Below, piece after piece: positions 1 to 5,314 of a stretch of 5,314 nucleotides of DNA. Source of the stretch: Bacteroidales bacterium UBA1205 (lineage in GTDB: Bacteria > Bacteroidota > Bacteroidia > Bacteroidales > WCHB1-69); the NCBI GenBank assembly GCA_002309615.1, contig DBXT01000006.1, positions 3,475 to 8,788 on the forward strand, in the 5' to 3' direction. Positions within the stretch are counted from its first letter, which is position 1, and each line of letters starts with the position of its first letter. Position numbers and translations under genes: made by a program. The notes under the pieces are model-generated. The model had not been told where the DNA came from. It saw only the letters and a list, made by a program, of their open reading frames with translations, and searched no databases.

Positions 1-1157
1 CTCCCCTGATGATGCCGGTACGCGAGGGAAGAATCTATTCTTTTGCCGGTTTGAGCAGAGAGACCTTCAAGGGACTGCCCGGCATGCTGGCAGATGCACT
101 TCCCGACACATACGGGCGTGCATTGTTTGACAGGTGGCTGGCATTGACAGGCCGCACAAGCAGCAATCCTATTGAAACTTTGTGCTTTTTAGGTAAACGC
201 TGTATGGGAGCTTTGGAGTTTGAACCGGCCATGGATATTCCCTATGATTCTCATGCCCGTTTTGAAATAGATACATTGGTACATGTAGCCAATGAAGCTT
301 TGGCGGAGAAAAACTCTTTTGGCGTGAATCTTAACGATGCCGGAAAATCCGCCATCGCAGAAATACTTCGGTTAGGAACCTCTGCCGGAGGGCAGCGTGC
401 CAAGGCTATTATCGCTTATAATGAGGAGACCGGCGAAGTGCGTTCAGGACAAGTGGACGCTCCTGCAGGATTTGACTATTATCTTATCAAACTGGATGGT
501 GTGTCGGCGAATGCAGGATTCAGAGAAACAAGCAATTATGGTCGTCTGGAATATTCTTTCTATAAGTTGGCATTAGCCTGCGGTATCAATATGTCGGAGT
601 GCTCGCTAATGGAAGAGAACGGAAGGGCACACTTTCTTACTAAGCGTTTTGACAGAAGAAACGGCAGGAAGGTGCACATGCAGACACTTTGCGGTATTGC
701 CCATTTTGACTACCGGCTGCAGAGGGCATATTCCTATGAGCAGGCTTTCAATGTGATGAGAATGTTGCGACTGCCTTATTCCGCCGCTCAAGAAATGTTT
801 CGCCGCATGGTGTTCAATGTGGTGATACGAAATCAGGATGACCATACCAAAAACATTTCCTTCCTGATGGAGGAAGATGGAAAATGGAAACTTGCTCCGG
901 CCTACGACATGGCTTATGCCTACAACCCCAAGGGCGGTTGGACAGCTACGCACCAGATGTCCGTCAACGGAAAATTTGACGGTATCACCCGTGACGATTT
1001 GCTTGTTTTCGCCGGAAATAACAATATCAAAAATGCCTCCCCGGTAATTGATGAAATTTGTGAAAGGGCTTCACATTGGCCGGAAACGGCAAAAGATTGC
1101 GGTGTGCCACAACAGGTTGCCAACGGCATTGTCTCTAATATGTTGTTAGATTTGTAA
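1..1157 (+). CDS. HipA-family serine/threonine kinase toxin, 5' end outside the window
   Basis: The frame is open to the left edge. The codons before the first visible ATG (position 9) read S/x-P-L and join to MMPV, the conserved 'LSPLxMP' of full-length HipA proteins, so the true start lies upstream and about 40-50 residues are missing by family comparison. Numbering from the ATG at 9, the kinase parts visible are: the glycine/serine loop G-T-S-A-G-G-Q-R-A-K (123-132), which holds the serine autophosphorylated in E. coli HipA; the likely ATP-binding lysine K161 in L-I-K-L-D-G; the catalytic N-Q-D-D-H-T-K-N (275-282, D277 and N282 matching HipA D309 and N314); and the metal-binding aspartate in L-A-P-A-Y-D (D300). 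All key residues are present, so the kinase looks active. Known family members phosphorylate aminoacyl-tRNA synthetases or other translation targets; the target here is unknown. A HipB-like antitoxin, if present, would lie upstream outside the window. The gene is visibly richer in GC (about 50-55% in sampled lines) than the operon facing it. Confidence 0.93.
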   Translation, partial: PLMMPVREGRIYSFAGLSRETFKGLPGMLADALPDTYGRALFDRWLALTGRTSSNPIETLCFLGKRCMGALEFEPAMDIPYDSHARFEIDTLVHVANEALAEKNSFGVNLNDAGKSAIAEILRLGTSAGGQRAKAIIAYNEETGEVRSGQVDAPAGFDYYLIKLDGVSANAGFRETSNYGRLEYSFYKLALACGINMSECSLMEENGRAHFLTKRFDRRNGRKVHMQTLCGIAHFDYRLQRAYSYEQAFNVMRMLRLPYSAAQEMFRRMVFNVVIRNQDDHTKNISFLMEEDGKWKLAPAYDMAYAYNPKGGWTATHQMSVNGKFDGITRDDLLVFAGNNNIKNASPVIDEICERASHWPETAKDCGVPQQVANGIVSNMLLDL

Positions 1158-1265
1158 GTTTGTATTGAACCTGTTTTAGTTGTAGCATTCCGTAGCATTT
1201 CATTTTATCGGCGTGAGAGCCTTTGTCTGGAATGTAGAAAAGACGGTTTAAAGATAAGATAATTT

Positions 1266-1330
1266 AAAACAAAAAACTATTGCCATTATGGCAATAGTTT
1301 TTTTTATGGAAAATGTTTTAACTTATTTTT
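1266..1330 (+). repeat. Long direct repeat, left copy (pairs with 5057-5122)
   Basis: This 65-bp segment starts AAAAC, contains the whole terminator hairpin, and continues through TATGGAAAATG and TTTTAACTTATTTTT. The same sequence occurs in the same orientation at 5057-5122 with a single difference, eight versus nine T after the stem. The matching part outside the hairpin, about 25 bp, is not required for termination, so this is a true duplication and not two similar terminators. The match stops at 1330, where TTGGCAAG follows here and GACCAATAAG follows in the other copy. Confidence 0.92.
1271..1305. terminator. Bidirectional rho-independent terminator, left copy
   Basis: A perfect stem pairs CTATTGCC (1277-1284) with GGCAATAG (1290-1297) around the loop ATTAT. 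It is preceded by six A and followed by eight T, so A-T pairing can extend the stem and a U-tract forms on either strand. It lies 113 bp after the hipA-like stop and also downstream of the minus-strand protease gene, so it can end both transcripts. An almost identical hairpin lies at 5062-5097. Confidence 0.9.
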
Positions 1331-1361
1331 TGGCAAGTAATGCTTGAATTTTGTATCTTTG
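1329..1361 (+). promoter_or_regulatory. Bacteroides-type promoter facing the cassette, no gene after it
   Basis: TTTG at 1329-1332 is separated by 21 bp from TATCTTTG at 1354-1361. This fits the Bacteroides -33 TTTG / -7 TAnnTTTG consensus well and is the best promoter match I found in the window. A transcript would start near 1368 and run rightward, but no plus-strand gene follows: it would cross the left inverted-repeat arm and then be antisense to the end of the protease gene. It starts exactly where the left direct repeat ends. It may be a relic of a displaced gene, an antisense promoter, or a promoter used if the inner segment were inverted. Confidence 0.65.
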
Positions 1362-1428
1362 CACTTCGGTTAAATGATTCATGTCTTTGAACTTTTGTCA
1401 CATACAAAAATAGTCATTTTTTTCTTTC

Positions 1429-1511
1429 TGTAGGGAAAGTATTTACTTTTCTTTGCTTGATAAATACTATTCTTGTTTGTAATACAGTTGCATTTATTTG
1501 TTGAATTCAGG
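1429..1511 (+). repeat. Long imperfect inverted repeat, left arm (pairs with 4963-5046)
   Basis: Read left to right, this 83-bp arm begins TGTAGGGAAAGTATTTAC. It matches the reverse complement of 4963-5046, which begins TGTATGGAAAGTATTTAC. Long shared blocks are GGAAAGTATTTAC, TTGCTTGATAAA, CTATTCTTGTTT and a 20-base block TTGCATTTATTTGTTGAATT, with short diverged spacers and two small indels; hand alignment gives about 85% identity. Both arms point inward with TGTA outermost. The arm ends 8 bp from the protease stop codon, so the pair encloses exactly the two-gene operon with its promoter. Confidence 0.88.
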
Positions 1512-1519
1512 TTATCAAT

Positions 1520-4195
1520 TTATCTTATCACTATTAATGTCTTGCTATCATGTACCTTTCCGCTGGAGGAGACCATACGCACGGTATAGTTACCAGTTGT
1601 AAAAGAAGATGTATTTACAAAAATTTGATTGGTAATTTGACTCCTATTATTGTTACACACTATTTGGCTATACACTACTTGACCATTGCTGTTAAGTATT
1701 TGAATTGTAGCCGAAGTAACACTATCCAGCAACTGATAATTTATCGCCACTTGACTATTAGTAGGGTTAGGGGTGATTGAGGTGATAATGTTTTGCTGTA
1801 CAGTGATAGTTACTTGATCATAAGCCCTATAACCATCTATATCTGCGGTAATACACAGCCTATAAGTTTTTGTCTGCTGCGGGTTTACATAGCAGATAGG
1901 ACCATTACCAATACTATTCCCAATGTTATCAAACCACTCATATGTGGCAAGTTCATTAATATCTTCCGCTGTAAGTGTAGCGGTCTGTCCAGAAATAATG
2001 GTAACATCGTCATGGGCGATAGCCTGAAAATAACGTCCCGATGTACGAACACAATGGAAATGTTCTCCTCCGAGAATGTTCTCTCCCTCATCATACAGAA
2101 CAATGTCAAAATCAAAATTATTGCTGTCGGGGATTTGATCAGCAAGAAAATGTATTGTTGTCTGCATAGTATAGTGACTATTGGCAGGCATATTTATAAT
2201 GATAGACGCATCATCACCACTTATAATGCGGAGAGTATTTTCACTCACCCAATTGGCCCCAATAACAGAGCCTTCTTCTATACTCACTGCCGAACGTAAC
2301 CCTTCATCAAAAGTAAGGTATATCTCAGCATAGTCTGTTATTTCTATACCTATAGGTTTATGAAGTTTTAACAAATACCTTCGTATTGAATTACTAATAT
2401 TGGAAATGGATACACATGAAGGGGCGTTGGCATCATCCAATAGGTAAAGATTCTTCCATGCCACATTGTTATGGTCAAGTGTCATTTGGTAAACGCTGGT
2501 GAAAATATCATTTTCGTGAGCAATTGGATAACCATCATGAACTCGTGCCAATAGACAAAAGTGCCATTTGTCCCCACCAAACTCCGTACATTCATCGTAT
2601 GCAGTAAGGCTTGGTACTTGCCACGGTATCTTCACATCTACATAGCCATAGGCAGGAATGACAGGGATAAACGCACTATCAATAAATCCACCTTTAGGTT
2701 GTCCGCATGAAAAATAGGCATTACCTGTCCAACTATTATTCCATACTAAATTAACCCCTGCTTTTGCCCAATTTAGCAACAAACGTTCATTCCCATTGGA
2801 TGGTTTGTTACTGCGATTATGCACTCGGACACATATGTAACATAAAGAATTCCCGATGGGTTGTGTAATATTACCTGCTACATCCTCAATCCAGATATCG
2901 GGGCTGTTCCATTGGTAACGCACTAGACTTGGTTCTGCACCATTGTCAGTTATAGTATCACGAACGTAAAGATCTGCTTGTAAACATGAATTGTCAAAAA
3001 TTCCGTTTAGTGCCAAAGATTCTCCCAAACAATTTAGATTGGAATAATATTGTGGGGTTTCATTTTTTGAATCATTTGTTTGTGCATATATAAAAGCTTC
3101 TTTCATAGACACAAAGCCATTGCTATCATAATCTGCATTAATTGTAATTCCTGTAGGCGTGAAACCAGCAACAGCGGAAATCCAATGATAACAAAATTCA
3201 TCATAAAGATTATTAGACATTTGCCAAGAATTTTCATTAGAGGCACAAGCTGTTGTTATGACTCTCCTATTACCTGAAAGGGCAGACGTAAAGCCCCCAC
3301 TGAAACATTGTTCCATGCAAATATTTATAGTGTTGACGAAAGAGACTTTATTGATTTCTGCTGCAAATTGTTCTTTTGTCATGTGACTATTCCAAAGATT
3401 AATCGTAGATCCTCTACTTCCATGATCTGTTACAAAAATAAAAAGATTATCAAAAGGTGTCATTATACGAGATAAAGAATCAAATACAATAGAAATATTA
3501 TTTGCTGTAGCTGCATATTGGATATCATCAGTATCGTCACCATCTAAATCGTCTGGATATACCTCACAAATAGGAAAAAATTGATTATTCTCATTGTAAT
3601 AAGATAAAGAACCATTTGCCATCAATACAAATATCTTATTTCTATTATATCCATATATATTGACAAGAACTTGATAAATGGCTGAACAATCGTTCCAATA
3701 TCTAGCAAAATTATATGCAGAATCAATTCCTCCGCTTATTATTACTGCATATTCAGTGTTTGAGGATATTATATCTCTTTGCCGTGTAATAGTAAATAGA
3801 TCGTTTTTGTTTGATTTATAAGAGGGTATAACTCTGTTGACAATTTCATATCCATAGGTTATTTTTGGAGGCATATACATATCAGCAGTGTTACTTTCTC
3901 CATTAATGTTGTTAACAAATATGTATTTACATCTGTGTCCCCAATTGGCAAGAGGAATTTCGTCAACAAAAAATAACCAACTTGTATAATTAGGTGATAT
4001 AAGAAAAGAGTCCAAAGTTAATATAGTGTCATTGGGTTGAACAATCAATATTTTAGAAAATATTTCTCTATCTTCCCATATATTATTAAGCACAGTAGTT
4101 TTTACTATTGAAAGAGCAGAATCTCTATTGATTTGAGAATATCCTTGGCAGAGAATAGTAAAGATAAAGCATATAATTATATAATACTTTTTCAT
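1520..4195 (-). CDS. Secreted C13 (legumain)-like cysteine protease with T9SS type A sorting domain
   Basis: An 891-aa protein predicted to be exported by Sec and then secreted or surface-attached through type IX secretion. Residues 1-20 form a signal peptide with likely cleavage at YS-Q. Residues about 22-125 are a possible propeptide-like domain. Residues about 145-400 form a clan CD caspase/legumain fold: hydrophobic strand then T-D-H-G-S-R-G (catalytic H258) and M-E-Q-C-F-S-G-G-F (catalytic C297), closely resembling legumain's FTDHGSTG and EACESG. A canonical EF-hand-type loop follows (355-366, ligands D355, D357, N359, S363, E366), and an acidic D-L-D-G-D-D-T-D-D stretch lies at 216-224. 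Residues about 405-590 are a beta-rich domain of a type often found in such proteins, 600-725 are unassigned, 728-800 look Ig-like, and 805-891 are the sorting domain (ITPNPTNSQ near 806-814, GNYTVRM near 868-874). The start lies 5 bp after the lipoprotein stop without a Shine-Dalgarno site, implying translational coupling. Substrate specificity is not predictable; legumain's preference for Asn should not be assumed. Confidence 0.88.
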   Translation of the reverse strand: MKKYYIIICFIFTILCQGYSQINRDSALSIVKTTVLNNIWEDREIFSKILIVQPNDTILTLDSFLISPNYTSWLFFVDEIPLANWGHRCKYIFVNNINGESNTADMYMPPKITYGYEIVNRVIPSYKSNKNDLFTITRQRDIISSNTEYAVIISGGIDSAYNFARYWNDCSAIYQVLVNIYGYNRNKIFVLMANGSLSYYNENNQFFPICEVYPDDLDGDDTDDIQYAATANNISIVFDSLSRIMTPFDNLFIFVTDHGSRGSTINLWNSHMTKEQFAAEINKVSFVNTINICMEQCFSGGFTSALSGNRRVITTACASNENSWQMSNNLYDEFCYHWISAVAGFTPTGITINADYDSNGFVSMKEAFIYAQTNDSKNETPQYYSNLNCLGESLALNGIFDNSCLQADLYVRDTITDNGAEPSLVRYQWNSPDIWIEDVAGNITQPIGNSLCYICVRVHNRSNKPSNGNERLLLNWAKAGVNLVWNNSWTGNAYFSCGQPKGGFIDSAFIPVIPAYGYVDVKIPWQVPSLTAYDECTEFGGDKWHFCLLARVHDGYPIAHENDIFTSVYQMTLDHNNVAWKNLYLLDDANAPSCVSISNISNSIRRYLLKLHKPIGIEITDYAEIYLTFDEGLRSAVSIEEGSVIGANWVSENTLRIISGDDASIIINMPANSHYTMQTTIHFLADQIPDSNNFDFDIVLYDEGENILGGEHFHCVRTSGRYFQAIAHDDVTIISGQTATLTAEDINELATYEWFDNIGNSIGNGPICYVNPQQTKTYRLCITADIDGYRAYDQVTITVQQNIITSITPNPTNSQVAINYQLLDSVTSATIQILNSNGQVVYSQIVCNNNRSQITNQIFVNTSSFTTGNYTVRMVSSSGKVHDSKTLIVIR

Positions 4196-4200
4196 AGCTA

Positions 4201-4839
4201 TTAAAAATTAACGGATGATATATGTTTGATAACGTATGGATAGTTGCCTATCACAAGCACATATTGACCATGCGGGATATTGTTTATTTGAAAGGAATTA
4301 GAAATGACACAAACACAATTGACACCATAATAAGGATCAGGCATTTCAGTAACAGCTAATGTGTCTCCATAAAAAGCACAGGATACTACAATAGAATCAA
4401 ATTTGCAAGGAATTGCAAAATTGTGATGTTCTATTTTTAAAGATTCGCCTTCTTTTCTAACTATAATTGAATCGTTGGAAGGCAGATATGAAAGACAATC
4501 TGTGTATTGAATATTAGAAATGTTCATTGCTCCAACATTTGTGGTATCTTTTGGTTTTACATCTTGTGCAAATATGGCTACAAACGTTTCGTCAGATTTT
4601 ACCGTGGCAGAACGCGGGTTTTCGGTATTGTCGTCTTGCCACGAAATAAATTCGCATCCGTTATTGGCTTTTGCTTCAATGGAAATCACCGTTCCTTCAG
4701 TATAAGTGCCGCCTCCAGAAACGGTTCCCCATTCGTTATTATTACTTACTACGGTAACGGTGAACTCTTTTTTGCATGAAACAAACAGCATAATGCATGC
4801 AAAACAAAATAGAACTAATCGGAGAATATTCTTTTTCAT
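4201..4839 (-). CDS. Lipoprotein with InlB-like repeat and Cys-containing C-terminal domain
   Basis: A 212-aa predicted lipoprotein. Residues 1-21 are a hydrophobic signal ending L-F-V-S before C22, a Bacteroidota-style lipobox followed by K-K-E. Residues about 27-90 form one divergent InlB-type B-repeat: a beta-rich module with W-G-T-V-S-G-G-G, Y-T-E-G-T-V-I-S-I-E-A, then F-I-S-W-Q-D-D and F-V-A-I-F. These modules are common on bacterial surface proteins and probably serve as spacers or in adhesion. Residues about 104-212 are beta-rich and hold C115, C145, C154, C175 and C177, ending I-P-H-G-Q-Y-V-L-V-I-G. I recall similar cysteine-bearing tails in uncharacterised Bacteroides lipoproteins but cannot name a function. 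The gene is first in the operon, 5 bp before the protease gene, which suggests a shared role such as surface partner, inhibitor or substrate; this is inference. The second half of the gene is poorer in GC than the first. Confidence 0.82.
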   Translation of the reverse strand: MKKNILRLVLFCFACIMLFVSCKKEFTVTVVSNNNEWGTVSGGGTYTEGTVISIEAKANNGCEFISWQDDNTENPRSATVKSDETFVAIFAQDVKPKDTTNVGAMNISNIQYTDCLSYLPSNDSIIVRKEGESLKIEHHNFAIPCKFDSIVVSCAFYGDTLAVTEMPDPYYGVNCVCVISNSFQINNIPHGQYVLVIGNYPYVIKHISSVNF

Positions 4840-4907
4840 TTTTTTCTATAATAATAAATGTTAATAATTCATATTACTTTTTGCTTTAAAGTGTATTTTT
4901 CAAGTTG

Positions 4908-4940
4908 CAAAGATAAACAAAAAAAATATTACATGCGGAA
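4908..4940 (-). promoter_or_regulatory. Probable promoter of the lipoprotein-protease operon
   Basis: On the minus strand TATCTTTG (4915-4908) exactly fits the Bacteroides -7 consensus TAnnTTTG. At the expected distance upstream there is only TTCCG (4940-4936), a poor -33 element, so the promoter may be weak or need an activator. Transcription would start near 4900, leaving a leader of about 60 nt before the lipoprotein ATG. It lies inside the inverted repeats and would travel with the operon if the segment moved or inverted. Confidence 0.6.
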
Positions 4941-4962
4941 TATTTTTCATTTTTTTTACTTA

Positions 4963-5046
4963 CCTAAATTCAACAAATAAATGCAAATTATCATAAACAA
5001 GAATAGAATTTTTATCAAGCAAGGGAATGTAAATACTTTCCATACA
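4963..5046 (-). repeat. Long imperfect inverted repeat, right arm (pairs with 1429-1511)
   Basis: The reverse complement of this 84-bp segment matches the left arm at about 85% by hand alignment, with conserved blocks and short diverged spacers. It lies about 48 bp upstream of the operon's -7 element. No target-site duplication is obvious outside the two arms (TTTC before the left arm, CTTG after the right one), and no transposase lies between them, so this would be at best a non-autonomous or decayed element. Confidence 0.88.
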
Positions 5047-5056
5047 CTTGAAAGAA

Positions 5057-5122
5057 AAAACAAAAAACTATTGCCATTATGGCAATAGTTTTTTTTTATG
5101 GAAAATGTTTTAACTTATTTTT
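5057..5122 (+). repeat. Long direct repeat, right copy (pairs with 1266-1330)
   Basis: A 66-bp copy of the left direct repeat in the same orientation, differing by one extra T in the run after the hairpin. It ends 12 bp before the stop codon of the right-hand minus-strand gene, for which it supplies the terminator. It is much better preserved than the inverted repeats lying just inside it, which suggests a younger duplication. Confidence 0.92.
5062..5097. terminator. Bidirectional rho-independent terminator, right copy
   Basis: The stem CTATTGCC (5068-5075) and GGCAATAG (5081-5088) encloses the loop ATTAT, with six A before and nine T after. For the minus-strand gene ending at 5135 it lies about 38 bp past the stop codon, a normal distance, and gives a U-tract on that strand. 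It should insulate the downstream operon from read-through. Confidence 0.9.
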
Positions 5123-5134
5123 GACCAATAAGCC

Positions 5135-5314
5135 TTATTTTCTAATTATTTTTTTAGTTTGTTGCGTATCATCCGACAAGGTATAGCGTAACAAATACAG
5201 GCCTTTGGCGTAAGGAGACACATCCAAAGTGACAGTGGATTCATTTGTTTTTTTCTCCATCAGCAATTTACCGAAAATATCATATAATTCTATTTGTTTA
5301 ATATTCAAATTATT
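5135..5314 (-). CDS. T9SS type A sorting domain-containing protein, C-terminal fragment
   Basis: This frame is open from the right window edge to a TAA stop at 5137-5135 and encodes the last 59 residues of a longer protein. It carries the hallmarks of the type IX secretion C-terminal sorting domain: I-E-L-Y-D-I-F-G-K-L-L (residues 8-18 of the fragment), S-P-Y-A-K-G-L-Y-L-L-R-Y (33-44) and the basic end T-K-K-I-I-R-K (53-59). The domain directs secretion across the outer membrane and is normally removed or replaced by an anchor at the surface. Nothing can be said about the passenger domain, which lies outside the window. It is followed 12 bp later by the right terminator repeat, so it is probably not co-transcribed with the lipoprotein gene. 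Confidence 0.88.
   Translation of the reverse strand, partial: NNLNIKQIELYDIFGKLLMEKKTNESTVTLDVSPYAKGLYLLRYTLSDDTQQTKKIIRK

Larger units (their letters stand above)
1158..1519. other. Intergenic region between convergent hipA-like and protease genes
   Basis: This 362-bp stretch has no convincing gene. In order it holds about 108 bp with nothing recognised (1158-1265), the left direct-repeat copy with a hairpin terminator (1266-1330), a plus-strand promoter with no matching gene (1329-1361), an A/T-rich unassigned stretch (1362-1428), and the left arm of the long inverted repeat (1429-1511), which ends 8 bp from the protease stop codon. It is unusually complex for a gap between two convergent genes, where a single terminator would be enough. 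Confidence 0.8.
4840..5134. other. Intergenic region upstream of the lipoprotein-protease operon
   Basis: This gap between two minus-strand genes holds, from the operon outward, an A/T-rich leader of about 60 nt without a Shine-Dalgarno site (4840-4900), a -7 promoter element (4908-4915), the right inverted-repeat arm (4963-5046), 10 bp of spacer, the right direct-repeat copy with its terminator (5057-5122), and 12 bp to the stop codon of the right-hand gene. I see no further gene. Confidence 0.8.

Noticed and set aside
35..1198. Minus-strand open frames of 65, 115 and 92 aa across the hipA-like gene
   Set aside because: They are shadows of a well-conserved kinase reading frame and have no domains or promoter.
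1374..1433. Short plus-strand frame of 19 codons (starts M-I-H-V-F-E-L-L) after the orphan promoter, stopping near the left inverted-repeat edge
   Set aside because: The leader from the predicted transcription start would be only about 6 nt, there is no ribosome site, and the peptide is low-complexity and unrecognisable. It could be the stub of a displaced gene but nothing supports this.
1550..2299. Two plus-strand open frames of 76 and 168 aa
   Set aside because: They lie entirely within the protease gene on the opposite strand, whose domains and sorting signal are clear. Their products show no recognisable features.
4130..4195. Possible lipobox at C16 of the protease signal (T-I-L-C)
   Set aside because: Leu directly before the Cys is unfavourable for signal peptidase II, and a signal peptidase I site at YS-Q fits better with a T9SS cargo.
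4507..4779. Plus-strand open frames of 90 and 61 aa across the lipoprotein gene
   Set aside because: They are opposite to a gene with a good signal peptide, lipobox and InlB-type repeat and have no features of their own.
1419..5056. Target-site duplication outside the long inverted repeats
   Set aside because: The bases just outside the arms (TTTC on the left, CTTG on the right) do not match, so transposition by these ends is not demonstrated.

Overview
The window suggests a member of the Bacteroidales/Bacteroidota. Two minus-strand genes end in type IX secretion (T9SS) type A sorting domains, a lipoprotein gene has a Bacteroidota-style signal peptide, two promoters match the Bacteroides -7 consensus TAnnTTTG, and there are no clear Shine-Dalgarno sites. 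The genus cannot be fixed from the sequence alone.

Layout: (1) 1-1157, plus strand: a HipA-family Ser/Thr kinase toxin gene, cut at its 5' end by the window edge, with its catalytic motifs intact. (2) 1158-1519: non-coding DNA with a strong hairpin terminator, a good plus-strand promoter that has no gene after it, and one arm of a long inverted repeat. (3) 4839 down to 1520, minus strand: a two-gene operon. It encodes a 212-aa surface lipoprotein with an InlB-like repeat and, 5 bp downstream, an 891-aa secreted legumain/caspase-like (C13-type) cysteine protease with a T9SS sorting domain. (4) 4840-5134: non-coding DNA with the operon promoter, the second inverted-repeat arm and a second, almost identical copy of the terminator. 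(5) 5135-5314, minus strand: the last 59 residues of another T9SS cargo protein.

The most interesting feature is the architecture around the protease operon. It is enclosed by imperfect inverted repeats of about 83 bp (1429-1511 and 4963-5046). These lie inside a 65-66 bp direct repeat (1266-1330 and 5057-5122) that carries the bidirectional terminator. Collapsing the direct repeat would leave the hipA-like gene and the right-hand T9SS gene converging on one shared terminator. I therefore read 1331-5122 as a cassette gained between two convergent genes, or one that can be lost. It brings a surface lipoprotein and a secreted protease, plus an inward-facing promoter that now points at the 3' end of the protease gene. 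No transposase, integrase or invertase gene is visible in the window. The joint function of lipoprotein and protease (anchor, inhibitor or substrate) is inference only.
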